64,000 bases of DNA from Agriotes lineatus (lineage: Eukaryota > Arthropoda > Insecta > Coleoptera > Elateridae), in assembly GCA_940337035.1 (NCBI GenBank), contig CALNHX010001954.1, forward strand, positions 62,001-126,000, in the 5' to 3' direction. Each line of letters starts with the position of its first letter. Position 1 is the stretch's first letter. Shown one piece after another: positions 11,671-24,026 of this stretch. The notes under the pieces were generated by a model. It was not told the origin of the DNA. It did not search any database and saw only the letters and a list, made by a program, of their open reading frames with translations. The position numbers and the translations under genes were made by a program.

Positions 11671-12668
11671 AAGTTAAAAACAAGATAATAACACAATTAA
11701 CGACGGCGTATAGATATAAAAAGCCAGTTATCAATATTTATCCTTATTATGTTATAGCTATTAACATATCTAGGAATGTTATGATTCATAACATCCGTGA
11801 TTTGTTCAATAGTTTACCGGTTGCCATGTACGGTAATGGTTACCATGTACGGTAATGGACTATTAACGTACAGAGTTGTTATGATTTAGTTACCAGCCTA
11901 CTTTTGTATATGTAAACAAGGGATTAATATCCTAAAACCGGTAAAAATTATTAATATACTCTAAATTAAATTATACTATTAAAACCCATAGACACTGTTT
12001 GTACATGAAGTCTATAATTGTAATTTTATTTTTCATAAGCAGAGCCAATTATTTCAATATATTTAAATATATTTTGGTCCTGTCTTAGTTCGGTTCATAC
12101 TCATGTGAGCAAACATTACATTTTGTCATTGTTATCGGTGATAGAAGGCTAACACATTACTTTTACTTTCCATGGGCAATCCTTATCGAGAATTAAAGTG
12201 ATTATACAGTAGGTACTAAAAATAATGCGCTGACAAAATTTTAAAGATTTATTTACAAATAAAATACTGTTTTCAGTGGAATCTGATGGAATCGGTTGCA
12301 TTGATTCTGGAACTACGCTATCCCCTCGTAAAACAGCAACACTGAAATATATTAATTTTATGTAAATACTACGTAAGTAGGACTTTAGACGAAAAATAAG
12401 GTTCAAGGAATTGATGAAAAGATGTAAACTAGATCGCAAAGGAAAAATTAATACTTTAAAAAATACTGAAGAAAAAGTCACTAACGTTTGGTTTGGAAAG
12501 CAACATCCACATAATCAAGAAATAAGACAATTTGCGAATTCCGATCACCCTGTATGTAGGGTGTGTACGGTCTTGGGGTAGAAATTGTAAGAGGATATTA
12601 CGCTTGATGGTAGAAAGCTCATACGCTATTTTAAAATAAAAATTCAAGTTATAAGGGAAACTCATTTA
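11671..12668. other. No recognised gene
   Basis: Contains a short direct duplication of CCATGTACGGTAATGG at about 11823-11860. The minus-strand open frames at 12149-12481 and 12456-12665 show no motif and AT-rich composition. Confidence 0.4.
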
Positions 12669-12676
12669 TTTACAAC

Positions 12677-13381
12677 CAGTGGCGTAACTACCGAGGGGGC
12701 AAAGGGGGCAGCGGCTCCCGGGCCCTAAACTTCAGGGGGCCCAACGGGCCTCCTGAAGTTTAAAGCTCGGCAGGTCCAAACTAGGTCCCGTATAAAGTTT
12801 CAATGAGTCCGGGAAAAACACAAGAAAGCCTCGAAGAAATCTAAAACATGTCAAAAAGTTATCTGTTTGGTATAAATTTAAAATAAAATAATTTCTGTAC
12901 ACCCGATGCACCAAGTCTTGCACGGGAACGTAGGTATTTCGCAGTCATCTCAGATTACTGATCTCTATTGAGAAGCAGAGAGCAAGAAATGTTCATATAT
13001 CAGACATCATTACATCTTCTGTTAATCAGAAGTCTAGAAGATATCTTCTTGATTAGCAGTTAAAGCAAAGTTATACTTTGAATTGTACCTCGAAATGTAC
13101 GGAAGTGCCGAATTGCGGAAATAATTATGTTTTTGTTTGTTCCTTTAGTGCGTAGGCTTACGCCTTACAGGATTTATATTTATTATTATTATTATTTTCA
13201 ATAAAAAACGCGTATCTCGCTATAGTTCAGTTTGCTTTGATGTTTCTGTTTATGGATTAAAAAAAGATAATTGAAAAATGATAACCAAAATGCTTTGGCA
13301 AGAATAGGACTTACACTTGGCAATTAAGGGGCCCGGTGAAGATCACGGCCCCCGGGCCCAAAATTTGAAGTTACGCCTCTG
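12677..13381. mobile_element. Non-autonomous hAT element
   Basis: The terminal inverted repeat CAGTGGCGTAACT (left) pairs with CAGAGGCGTAACT (right, inverted), one mismatch. An exact 8-bp duplication TTTACAAC lies at 12669-12676 and 13382-13389. GC-rich GGGCCC-containing segments lie just inside both ends. The length is 705 bp and no transposase is visible, so it depends on a relative elsewhere. Confidence 0.92.
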
Positions 13382-13499
13382 TTTACAACTTTGATCTAAA
13401 GCTAATGCTTGAAGTTGCACTCGCTGGCTTATATACGTTTGTTTATAGTTATCAAATTATCAGTGTCCGTTAATAATTTCTGTACTTTTGACCTAATAT

Positions 13500-13605
13500 A
13501 ATGACAGTTTGTTGTAGTTTTCAACGTCAAAATGTTGCATATATTCGCACTAGTTGCAATATGAGATTTCATATTGACACTAGTGCTAATATGAGAATTT
13601 AGAAC
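13500..13605. repeat. Imperfect palindrome
   Basis: CACTAGT flanked by GCAATATGAGA / GCTAATATGAGA type sequences gives an imperfect inverted structure centred near 13570. It is non-coding, and the family is not assigned. Confidence 0.3.
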
Positions 13606-13823
13606 AACTTAGTAGATTTAAATAAATCTATTTACTGTAAAAATTATAATGACTCAAAATTTAGGAAAATCTTGAAGGTAACACTCTTTGCTCCTACGGC
13701 AAACTTCACGTCTAGTGTCAAAAACAGTTTCATTTTGCAGTCGATACATAAATAACTATTTTGATCCGCCAATATCAAAAATTACATTACAACCGTCTTA
13801 GAAAAATAAAATTTCTAACAATA

Positions 13824-14030
13824 CTACTTGATTAAAAAACGTTGAAAATGTTTTGCTTCCATCGGTAGTACATAACCCTCTTTTATAATTATTTTCGATA
13901 ATTGCATTATTAAAACACAATCCACCTACTCCACACAATTAATGCTACTTGATTAAAAATGTTTTGCTCCCAACCGTAGCACATAACTTCCTTTTATAGG
14001 TTTTTTCGATTATTGCACACAACTGTCACA
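13824..14030. repeat. Diverged tandem duplication, about 120-bp period
   Basis: CTACTTGATTAAAAA begins both units (about 13824 and 13944). The following sequence (ATGTTTTGCT, CCGTAGCACATAAC and a TTTTCGAT core) is repeated with substitutions. A third partial copy of the tail appears near 14458-14505. Confidence 0.55.
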
Positions 14031-14283
14031 TGACTGATATCATCCAATGAGAAACATGCATTTTTTGAAAATTGACCAATCCCGAACTGATTACCTGATA
14101 AGCGCCCTGGGGATGATTATCAAGCGATAAGTTCCCAAGTGCTGATTATCGACCTTGTAGATTGTGTTATAATTAGAAATAGAAGTGTAAGAAACAAGCA
14201 ATTAGAGTTTTTTGGCATTATTAGATCAATTTTAAATCATAATTCGTATACAGGTTTTGTGTAATAATCTTTAAAATATAAAC

Positions 14284-14452
14284 GCGGGCAAAACACTTAC
14301 ATATAATTTTGCTCGTGCCAAGAGTCATTGTGCTCGTTGCCCTTAGAAAACTGCCCTCGGGCAAGCTTTCGGGACAGTTTTCATTGCAACCTAACCAGCA
14401 CTTGACCTTTGGCGTGTGCAAAATTATCGGTAAGTATGTCTCGCCCTTGTTG
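14284..14452. repeat. Long imperfect hairpin, about 75-bp arms
   Basis: The left arm starts GGGCAAAACACTTACATATA and the right arm ends in the imperfect complement near 14452. The loop near 14360 contains GCCCTCGGGC. It is probably a fold-back MITE; no duplication was found. The short open frame at 14221-14421 on the minus strand simply overlaps it. Confidence 0.5.
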
Positions 14453-14459
14453 TATTGCT

Positions 14460-15026
14460 ATTGATAATTTCATTATTAAAAATACAATGCACCTGCTCCA
14501 TATTAGGTGGACAATCTGTAGTATTTATATAGAAAGATTTCGTGTTACTCCTGGGACACCCTGTATATAATTTGCCGTTAATTAGTGTTACCGCTAATGT
14601 TTTACATTTCTTTTAAATGCCGTACTAACGCAAAAAATACAAATTATAATCTCTCAACTTATTGTGCCGTTTTATTTCTAAGTGCAACCCGTGCAGCATG
14701 CAATGCCTTCTTTTTTGCACTTTTTCTTCGAACAGACAAATCTTTTTTCGACTTTGAACCCATATTTTAGCGTTCGCACTTCACTTATTTTCACTAGGTA
14801 CAAATACATATAAGGAAAGCTAAGCGCCAATAATAACTGATATAACTCGGTGAAGATTTTATAAACCACCAATTTGCAGTGTTAGTCATTACAGAACGTC
14901 ATTATAAAACAATTTAAATAGAGCTTTAGAATTTTGGGCGTCCCGATAAGCACCCAACAAACCACCTATATCATAATCCTTTGGCTCTATTCATATTTTG
15001 TTTCCTCTACATAATACTAATAACAT
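14460..15026. other. No recognised gene
   Basis: Contains a GGGACACCCTGTATA motif at 14541-14555, often seen at the ends of dispersed insect repeats. No coding signal is recognised. Confidence 0.4.
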
Positions 15027-15034
15027 AGCAAGGT

Positions 15035-17080
15035 CGGCGCATACTAGTTCGCTCCCGCGGTCAGTTTTTGAAAAAGGTCATAGGTAAGTTCGCTCCCGAA
15101 GCATAGGTAAGTTCGCTCCCGAGGATTAAAACGTAAATAAGTAGATTACGAGAGATTAAAATTTTACCAATATTTTATTTTACCAATATTTATATTATTA
15201 CATACAATATTATACATACAAGACATTTAATATAATTTTAATGTGAGCAAAACTCTTGGTAAAAACGATAACTACTCATTTAATGACAATAACAAAACAG
15301 GAATAAACTTATATTCAAAATATATCAAATTTAAATTAATTAATTTTTCTTTACATATCTTGACAATTTTTCAAGAAATTGAATTTTTGTAATAGCTCCA
15401 GTTTTGAAGCTGGCCAAATGATCTTCAATTAATTTAATTTTTTGCATTTCTACCCTTCTGTATACTTTTTTAATTTTATGAGCACTGTTTATTTTTACAT
15501 ATGTCTCGACTTGAAATTCTTTCAACACTTCAATAAATTGAAAAATATTTGGATGGGCAGCGTAAAACGACCCATTGAATCTGCTGTGGAAAGCTTCACA
15601 AGCATTTGTTGATCTCGTCCTTGCTGAAGAATGTTCGGCCCACATTTCTGGCGGGAATAGAGAATCTTCTGATATATATGTTTCCACCAAATAGTTATTA
15701 AAAATCTCCAATTTTTTGTCTTGTGGCAAAATTTCCGCAAGATCAAAGCAGAAACAATCTCCCACATCGGCTGGTTGTAAGTAGGGAAGGCCAAATACGA
15801 AATTTAAATATTTTCCAATATCTGATTGGGATTTGTAATCTTGAGTAAGTCCTAAGTGCTGAATTTTCCGCCACCTGCAGCAATGGAACAAAATAATTAA
15901 TTTTTTGATAAAATATAAAAAGTAAGATCTTACCATGACTGGGTTAGATGAAATAAGCAACCCTTAATCACAACGTGTGGAAGTTTTCTTTGGAATGCTA
16001 AATGTATTGCCATTTCAAAATCTATGTAAACACATTTTGATGTTAGTGCAATTTCCATTTCTTGTAGCTTGTTGAGAAGAATGTTTAAGCAATTTTCATA
16101 AGTTTTTGTTGTTTTATCCGGTAATAGGAAAAATACTAAAGGCATGTAATGACCATTACATATTCCATGTATGGTAAATAATTGGTAGAAAAACTTTGGG
16201 CAACATTTAAATGTTCCATCCACATATAAACTTTCTAAAGTGCTTAAAAAGTTCAAGTTTGTCACGCTTGTAAACATCACAATTTTAGAGTTTATATCAT
16301 TTGTTAGCATGAAATCTTCATTTCTATTGGTTTTTATTTCTAAATTGCTTAAGACTTCTTGAGTGTTTTCTAAGCTAGTTGGTAAGGCTGGTAGAAAGCT
16401 TCGTCTATGGTTATAGATATTCTTTCTAATATATTGCATATCAGTTGTTGTGATTGTTTCGACGTCATTATTTAGTAGCACACGGTTAATTATTTTCGAC
16501 GGCTTTTCACTTACGTTTTCCGCTGCTTTTCTTTTCAAACTGTTGCTCAAAATTTGTCTGTTTAAGACGGCGTTTTCCATCGCCTCATGAGCATGATTCA
16601 AATTTGAATCAACCAACATATTTTCGTCACCCACACTTTTTAAAAATGATTTACAGCTCCTTACTATACACTGCCACCGTTTCACATTTCCCGCCAATAA
16701 TTTATGGAAATTAAATTTATAGGAATTCACCACCAACATAGGTTTTCCTTTTTCACTAATAATTTGGCTTACGTCCATTTTAAATCTTTCTCAACCAAGT
16801 GTAAAGAAGAAATGATTTTGTTTATTCCGTACATTTTCTTATATTTATACAGAAAAATAGGCTCATTACTAACAAGTTTGTTATTGTCATTAAGCGATAA
16901 CATGGCATGCCATTAACAGGGGATTATTTTTGAAAAATATTTGGCGATAATATTAAGCAATAATGTGGATTAACATTAACAGGGGATTATTTCTGCAAAA
17001 GATTTGGGAGCGAACTTACCTACACCCTTTTCACGTAGGGGGATTAAAAACTGACCGCGGGAGCGAAATAGTTTGCGGCC
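15035..17080 (-). mobile_element. Mutator-like element (MULE), apparently complete
   Basis: Terminal inverted repeats of about 35 bp (15035-15069 and 17046-17080) share TTCGCTCCCGCGGTCAG. An exact 8-bp duplication AGCAAGGT lies at 15027-15034 and 17081-17088. Extra copies of the GTTCGCTCCCG motif lie just inside both ends (15089-15121 and 17007-17018). The interior encodes one FLYWCH/MULE transposase on the minus strand, in two exons with all three putative catalytic acids. The length is 2046 bp. The TSD size and protein fit the MuDR/Phantom group known in insects. Confidence 0.92.
15340..16778 (-). CDS. FLYWCH-MULE transposase (two exons)
   Basis: Exon 1 is 16778-15934 and exon 2 is 15874-15340. 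A 59-bp intron (15933-15875) has a GTAAGA donor and a TTGCTGCAG acceptor. The joined length is 1380 nt, exactly 460 codons including the stop. Residues about 10-75 look like a FLYWCH zinc finger, with C and H ligands ending at NHAHE. The MULE catalytic domain follows, with D187 in VDGTFKCCP, D253 in YIDFEMA and E375 in NACEAFHSRF, a plausible DDE triad. The protein would cut and rejoin DNA at the element's own inverted repeats in the nucleus. No stop or frameshift was found, so the copy may be recently active. The next in-frame Met was not preferred because the FLYWCH domain starts close to the chosen ATG. Confidence 0.88.
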
Positions 17081-17088
17081 AGCAAGGT

Positions 17089-17611
17089 TATAACGTGTAA
17101 ACAAAATCATTTAAAAATTACTAGTATGGCTTGTTGTCTATCGTTAGGCGGTCTTGAAAATTCTGGACCTGTTAGAAACGAAAACTGAAGTTACTAAACA
17201 GTCACCTTAATATAAATGCAGTTAGTTTGAGTAACGAACAAATATAACCCAATAACTCTGCAATACCATGATCTTGTTACACACAGTATACACTATGAAT
17301 TTCTTGCCGCTAAAAATAAAAAACACCTGTATTGTTAAAGTGCCAATACCGGTTTTTCAATCCAAAGTACAAACCCGATATCTGAAGAACAGTAGATTTA
17401 GGGGTATCAGGTAAGATATCAAAATAAAGCTTATTATAAATGTACAGGGTTTTTTATTTGGGAAATTCCAAAACTATTACATTCAAATTTTGAGCACCCT
17501 GTATAGCAGTAATACCCACAGCCAGCATTTTACACTGACTATTTCCCGCATCTCTTATTATCCAATCAAATGCGATGATTTTTCAAAATTCAACGAATCA
17601 CGTGTTTTTAT
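17089..17611. other. No recognised gene
   Basis: A small inverted pair at about 17438-17508 (TGTACAGGGT / CACCCTGTATA) may be a short MITE. Otherwise nothing is recognised. Confidence 0.4.
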
Positions 17612-17615
17612 AGTG

Positions 17616-18117
17616 TGTTAGCTTTTTACTTACCTTTAGGTCGGCGTTCTATATTTTTAACTCAACAATTGATCACCATAACAGTGTACCTGAGGCCCGT
17701 TTCTAGCAACAGTGAAGAAGTCGCGAATTCTTTGATTAAGATGTTAAAGGGAGCGCTAACAAGTTATACTCATGTACACTTCTAAGCTCGAATCTATATT
17801 TGTCGGAAAAGTGATACTCGCTTCTAAAATCTCTTACCAGGACGGTTGGCCAGTAATATTCCCTACTATAACCAAACCATTTGAAATGGCGAGATTATCA
17901 CCAAATAACCCACGAAACTTCTTGCACGTTCAAATGCTGTCACACGTTTTTTCCAAAACAAAAACCGTTGTTTATTTTCCCCCTCTAGTAACGACCATTG
18001 CCAATGTGATATTAATTTTTATGAGCTTTTATTGCATTAACCCCACTTGATCTTTTATTCTCTAATTATATAACGTAAACTATTAGTATAGTGCCAAAAT
18101 GCGTTTAGCACGTAACA
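17616..18117 (-). repeat. 3' LTR (short form)
   Basis: This matches the right LTR closely at both ends but lacks about 525 bp present there (24191-24715) and has a small extra stretch near 17985-17999. Read on the minus strand it begins TGTTACGTGC and ends CTAACA. Its length is 502 bp against 1010 bp on the right. Confidence 0.8.
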
Positions 18118-18132
18118 AACTCCCCCCTTACC
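18118..18132 (-). other. Polypurine tract of the Gypsy-like element
   Basis: On the minus strand, TAAGGGGGGAGTT lies directly before the 3' LTR. This is the expected position and composition for the primer of plus-strand DNA synthesis. Confidence 0.7.
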
Positions 18133-18849
18133 AGAAAGGAAAAATTTCAACGAAATTTTAAACTAGAGAATAATTTTATCCTAAAAGGATACATACATAT
18201 ACCACCAGAGAGTTAATAAACCGTCTGTTATAAGACGTCCCTAACACGCAATCTTTAACAACCCAAAACCCACACCACAAAAAGCAAAGACACTTTCAAA
18301 ATGTCCTTAACAATAAAACAAACAACTGACAAAAGAAAAATTGTCTCCTAGTGGGAGACTTCAACGAAATCCAACAACAACTGAGGCAACCAATCACAGC
18401 AGCAGATCACACCCAAGACTTCATTCGGCAACTAAGGCTCAAAAGGAAACTAAAGGACATTAACTCGGGGACAGAGGCAGGTCCCATAAATCCGGAACTA
18501 GCCGATACTCTAAATGAGTAAACGAAACCGTTCTCTAACTCCAAGCATGACCAAAAGCGAAACCAAAACAAGGACTCGAGACTCACTTGTAGATCTAAAT
18601 CCGCGTAAGCGAAATGGATACCGACACAAAAAAAAACTCACACAATACACATAGCTGAAGGTATAACACAGCAACACTATGCCACCAAAATCCCAAAAGG
18701 GTATCCAAAAAAACCCAACAAGCTAACTCGAACCTACACCAAAGTGAAAGATAAACTTCACTCCACCTGAATGCAAGTAAACCACAAAACCAAACCAACT
18801 GCTAACTGCAAGCTACTCCAGCGTTGCTAGAGGAAGAACTAGATGACAA

Positions 18850-19060
18850 GCTCCCTAAAGTGACCTTTCCTATAGTGCCCATCCAACCACCCTATACTTT
18901 ATAAGAGGGAGAGCAAGATACAAATGCCCCCTAAAGGGACCTTCCCTACAGTGCCCAACCAACCACCCTATACTTTATAAAAGGGAAAGCAAGATAAAAA
19001 TGCTCACTAAAGTGACCTTTCCTACAGTGCCCAACCAACCACCCTATATACAATATAAAC
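18850..19060. repeat. Three tandem 75-bp units
   Basis: CTAAAGTGACC or CTAAAGGGACC recurs at about 18856, 18931 and 19007. Each is followed by a shared block with CAACCACCCTATA. It lies inside the LTR element's non-coding interior, just upstream of the LINE. Confidence 0.7.
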
Positions 19061-19103
19061 CCAATCAAAAGAAAGGAGAGAATATTCCATAACCAAGTTC
19101 ACA

Positions 19104-22100
19104 ACACCAACATGCATGGCCAGCACGGCGTTTCAATAGCCATTAACCCCCCTTTTATAATGAATATGTCGAACTCTACAAGAAGTCCCCAGGTGAGTAG
19201 GACAAAAAGTCCAGAATCTCACACTGACATTAGGTCAGTCTGCTTCTCGGATTCTGGGGGAGGCAAGAATTCGATAATAATAAATCATTCATCCAAACCT
19301 AAAAATAAAAAATTTGAGCTAAATATATGCTCTTATAATGTTCAATCTTTGAAATCGGATGACCGATTACTTGAACTGGAAGAGGAATTGAATAACATCA
19401 GATGGGACATAGTGGGTTTATCTGAGGTAAGAAGGAAAGGAGAAGAACGATATGTTTTGAGCAGCGGGCACGTTTTCCATTACAAGGGACAAAACGATTC
19501 GAGTGTCGGGGGTGTAGGATTTCTGGTAAATAAGACACTAAGAAGTAATATTACAAAAATCTACGCAATATCAGACAGAGTGATATACCTAACATTGAAA
19601 ATCAACAGCCGATATAGTCTTAAAGTTATTCAAGTTTATGCCCCAACAAGTACACACAAAGATGACGAAATAGAAGCACTCTATGAAAATATTGACGCGG
19701 CTCTGAAAAATGACGTTACACAGTTTACGGTGTTAACAGGTGATTTTAACGCGAAGATGGGAGCAAAAGAAGATGACAATGAATCCTGTATGGGAAACTA
19801 TGGATACGGAAGGAGAAATGAAAGGGGAAAAACCATGGTAAACTATCTACAAGAAAATAACCTGTATAATATGAACAGCTTTTTTAGAAAGAAACCACAG
19901 AACAAGTGGACTTGGAGAAGTCCAGACGGTAGAATAAAGAACGAAATTGACTACATGGTAACAAACCGAAAAGAAATAATTAAAAACGTGGAAGTATTGA
20001 ATAACTTTGCAACTGGCAGTGATCATAGACTAATCAGAGCACATATTTCGATAAATACTAAGTATCACAGATATAAATTAGTTAAAAGTTCACAAAAAAT
20101 TTTAGACAGAGAAGCCTTGAAAGCCCAGAGTGCACAATATGAACAAGAAATAAATAGGAGGGCAAGCAAACTGATAAAACTTGGGATTAAAAATAACAAT
20201 GTAAACAATATTAACAGAAATCTCATTAAAATAATAAATGAGTCAACAAACAAAATTGCCATGACGAAACCCAAAAAACAAGATAAACTTTCTATTGAAA
20301 CCAAACAACTAATGAAAGGTAGAAGAAAAATGAGAAACCAAGGAAAAGAAGGAACATTAGAATATAGAGAACTTAATAAAGAAATAAGAAAAACCGTCCG
20401 TAAAGACAAATACGAGCATAACCAAAAATTAGCTCAACAAATCATAGAGGAGAATTGTAATATGAAGATCATGAAGCACAAGTTATCTTTAGGTAACAGA
20501 CAAATAACGAAATTAGTAAAATCTGACGGTTGCGAAGTAACAACAAAAAAAGGCGTGCTAAAAGAAGCGGAAGAATTTTATATACATCTCAAGCGCAGGA
20601 GTCAGTAAAATACAATAAAAGGACAATACTGAATGTTGGTTCAGAAAATATTCCGGATATTACTATTAGTGAAATAAAGATGGCACTTCGTCAAATGAAA
20701 GACCGGAAAGCACCAGGAGAAGACGGCATAATAAGTGAACAACTTAAACATGGAGGCGAAAGTATACTAGAAATACTTAAAGCATTATTCAATAAATGTC
20801 TAGAAACTGGAAGTGTACCCGATGACTGGAATAATGCTATAATAATATTACTACATAAGAAAGGAAGTAAAACTAACATTAAGAACTACAGGCCGATTAG
20901 CCTACTGTCTCATCTGTATAAAGTCTTATCAAAAATAATAACCAATCGACTAACCGCCAAACTCGACACATACCAACCTATTGAACAGGCAGGATTCCGC
21001 AAGGGATTTGGAACAAATGACCATCTACACACTATAAAGTTGCTGATTGAAAAATGTAATGAGTACAATATTCCTCTGACACTGGCCTTCGTCGACTACG
21101 AGAAGGCCTTCGACACCATCGAAATAAATGCAATCTATCGAGGATTAGACGATTGTCGCATAGATAGTCGTTACTCAAATTTAATAAAATCCATATATCA
21201 GAAAGCTACATCAGCAGTAAAGATAGATGGCATTTCACAAAAGTTTCCAATAACCAGAGGAGTTCGACAAGGGGATACATTATCTCCTAAACTATTTACA
21301 TTAGCCCTAGAAAACATTTTCAAAACATTAAATTGGGAAGATATGGGAGTAAATATAGATGGACAGAAGTTAAATCATTTAAGATATGCAGATGATGTAG
21401 TCTTGATAAGCACAAGTGGACAAGAACTCGGCGTTATGTTGGAACAACTTAACGAAGTATCAAGAAAATCCGGTCTTCGTATGAATATCGACAAAACGAA
21501 GATTCTAACAAAAAATGAAAACGACCTGGACATGTATGTAAATAACGAAAAAATAGAAAACGTAAACAGCTACGTCTATCTAGGACACACAATTAAGATA
21601 GGAAAAGAAAATCAAGAAGCAGAGATAGATCGAAGGATAAAAATGAGCTGGACCGCATTCGGTAAACTAAGTTTTATTCTAAGAGCAAAAGATTTTCCAC
21701 TGAAATTAAAAGCTAAGGTATTTGATGCTTGCATTCTTCCTGTTTTCACGTATGGAATAGAAACGATCGTATTTACACAAAAAATTGTGCGCAAATTCGC
21801 TGTTTCACAAAGATCGATGGAACGTAAGATGCTGGGAGTTTCCTTAAAGGACAAGAAAAGAAACACCTGGATACGAGAGAAGACTGGTGTAGCAGCTGTG
21901 ATTGAGAGAGCTGCGAAACTCAGATGGAGCTGGGCTGGGCATCTGCCAGATCAACTGACGATAGATGGACCAACAAACTCTTAACTTGGAGACCCAGAGG
22001 CAACACTAGAAAAGTAGGACGCCCCACAAAAAGGTGGGCCGATGATATCAAGGAAGTAGCTGGGAAAAGATGGATGCGAAAGGCTCAAACAAGACAAACA

Positions 22101-22171
22101 TGGAAGTCAAAAGGGGAGAACTATGTTCAATATTGGACAGGAAAAGTTTGAAGAAGAAGAAGAAGAAGAAG
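19104..22171 (+). mobile_element. RTE-like LINE inserted in the LTR element
   Basis: It carries an endonuclease and reverse transcriptase in one mostly continuous coding region and ends in a (GAA)n run at 22150-22172. A short TSD candidate AAGTTCACA occurs at 19095-19103 and 22172-22180, which would set the bounds given; its overlap with the GAA tail leaves a base or two uncertain. The absence of a second ORF and the microsatellite tail fit the RTE clade. It lies in opposite orientation to the host LTR element and must be younger than it. Confidence 0.8.
19112..22151 (+). pseudogene. LINE endonuclease-reverse transcriptase, two frameshifts
   Basis: The apurinic-type endonuclease domain runs from about codon 70 to 310 of the first frame, with NICSYNVQSL, GLSEVRRKGEE, VLTGDFNAKMG and GSDHRLIRAHI motifs. 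The reverse transcriptase follows, with FVDYEKAFDTIE, RGVRQGDTLSPKLF and the active-site YADD at about 21385-21396. A C-terminal region has WSWAGH and GRPTKRWADDI motifs. The frame shifts near 20580, where a TA looks duplicated, and again near 21945, where one base seems missing. The protein is not made whole from this copy. Such sequences are often mis-annotated as 'craniofacial development protein 2-like'. Confidence 0.85.
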
Positions 22172-22180
22172 AAGTTCACA

Positions 22181-24009
22181 CAAACCACAATCATACTAAC
22201 GATTCAGCTGAAGGCTGACCGACATCAAAAGAATTACATATCCATGTACTGTTGGAGCTCTATACAATAAAACGACCACAAGAAAAACCGAAGAAACAAA
22301 GTCTATCACCACACACAGAAACCACCAGAAAATCGAAAGCGGAAGAAGTAACAGAAAAACAATCGTTTACATTAGTCGAAGGAAGGGACAATGTATCGAG
22401 AAAATAATTAAGTTTCAATTTACCAAGACAGCCAGCAACCCAATGACAAATAACCAGTCACAAACACCCCGGGAAATCGTCCCATAACAGTACCCAAGAC
22501 CCAAAAATCTGCATACCAACGGAGCTTCATCAGGTCCAATTAACAATTCACCAATCTCTGAAGCTAAGGGCTAATGGTACACACAATTCAAAGGTATGCT
22601 GCCGCCCTCACATCACCAAACCGTTCTCTCAAACATGTCTAAAATCATTACACAACAACGAACGAGAATCACCCCCAGGAAAAATAGATACCACTCAATT
22701 CGGGGACACAAAAACAGCCACCGAAGGAACCACCACAAACCTAATCTCGATAACTAAAGAGCTAATTGACAATTCAGAAATCATAATCAAAAACCTATCT
22801 TACCCAATGGGCGTACTCGAGCGTCATCAGAAACGAAGGAAAATAAAATGGAAGATCCAACAAATAATAACTACTATAACCAAAACTAGGAAGATGGTTT
22901 GAGAGACGTGATATCTGCATAAGCAAAATCTCCCAAACACGCCAACACCAACCCACGTTATCTTACCAACAAACCAGAAGAAGATGAAAGAGCCAATCGA
23001 AGAACTGTATGCCAACCCAAACTAGGAAGATGTCCTGAGAGACCTAAAAATCATCAAGGATTAAAAGAAAACCGCAGAGCGAATCCCTCAGACACACCAA
23101 CATCGAACCCACATCACAATCAACACTCTAAATAGAAAAGAGAAAGAAGCAATCAACTAAACCACGTCAACCTAACTAGAAGGAGGCTTATAAATCCCGC
23201 AAGAGCAAACTGCTCCAAACACATCACCATCACACTCATAACGGAGTTAACACCAAACTAAGAAGAAGGCACAAAGAAAATCTCAAACACACTAAACCTT
23301 TCAGACATACATTCAATAAAACAAAAATCAAGCACATCAAACCACCACGACTCTTAACATTCAATGAAGAAAAACTCAAGCACATCTGGCCAGTATATCC
23401 TCGACGTTCCATCAAGGGAAATCGCAATCATTCAATGAAAAACTCTAAAAGATAATTCATCATGATACCTGAATTACTTGATGTCTTCACCATTCACTCA
23501 AATAAAAATAAAATCAGCTTTTATAAACATAAACACAGAGCTCCGAAATCTAACACGCAACACACCCACTCAATCAAATAAAAATAAAACCATCCAGGAT
23601 TAAATGTCCAATTATAAAATATCCAATTAAGATACTACTTCCACAAATCAATCAATAAATCGACAAAGAATCTCTTATTTCACCTACGGCAAGGTACTAC
23701 GAGTACTATACTTGTTAAAACCACAAATAAACAATCCAAATTAATCCAAAACAATCCCGTATTAAACACAATCCCGAAAGTTTAAATTTCAATCTGATTA
23801 GCCAAAAACAAACTACTCAAAATTTTGCCAAAGTGATTCTTAGCGTGTCACGTTCTGATGATATTTCCCACTTACATTAACGAATACATATAATAAACAG
23901 ATCCTAATTACACCCTATCTAGTTTTTATTTAATTATGTACAACTATTGTAAATATTGCTCCTTTCAATTATTGTACGACCTAAAGGTACATGTACCAAA
24001 TTATAGCCC
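22181..24009. other. Non-coding interior of the Gypsy-like element
   Basis: A C/A-rich stretch with no open frame that resembles gag, protease, reverse transcriptase or integrase on either strand. The short frames here (22827-23015 and 23236-23427, minus) are composition artefacts. Confidence 0.6.
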
Positions 24010-24021
24010 CGTTGGGCGCCA
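24010..24021 (-). other. Primer binding site, tRNA-Lys type
   Basis: Minus-strand TGGCGCCCAACG lies five bases downstream of the 5' LTR. It is complementary to the 3' end of insect tRNA-Lys including CCA. The match is 12 nt, then diverges. Confidence 0.75.
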
Positions 24022-24026
24022 AATCT

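Noticed and set aside
17772..18050. Small host gene repeated at 24743-24928
   Set aside because: Both frames lie inside the two LTR copies of the Gypsy-like element; their repetition reflects the LTRs.
18850..19060. CRISPR-like or satellite array
   Set aside because: Only three 75-bp diverged units without unique spacers; it is a tandem repeat within an LTR element of a eukaryote.
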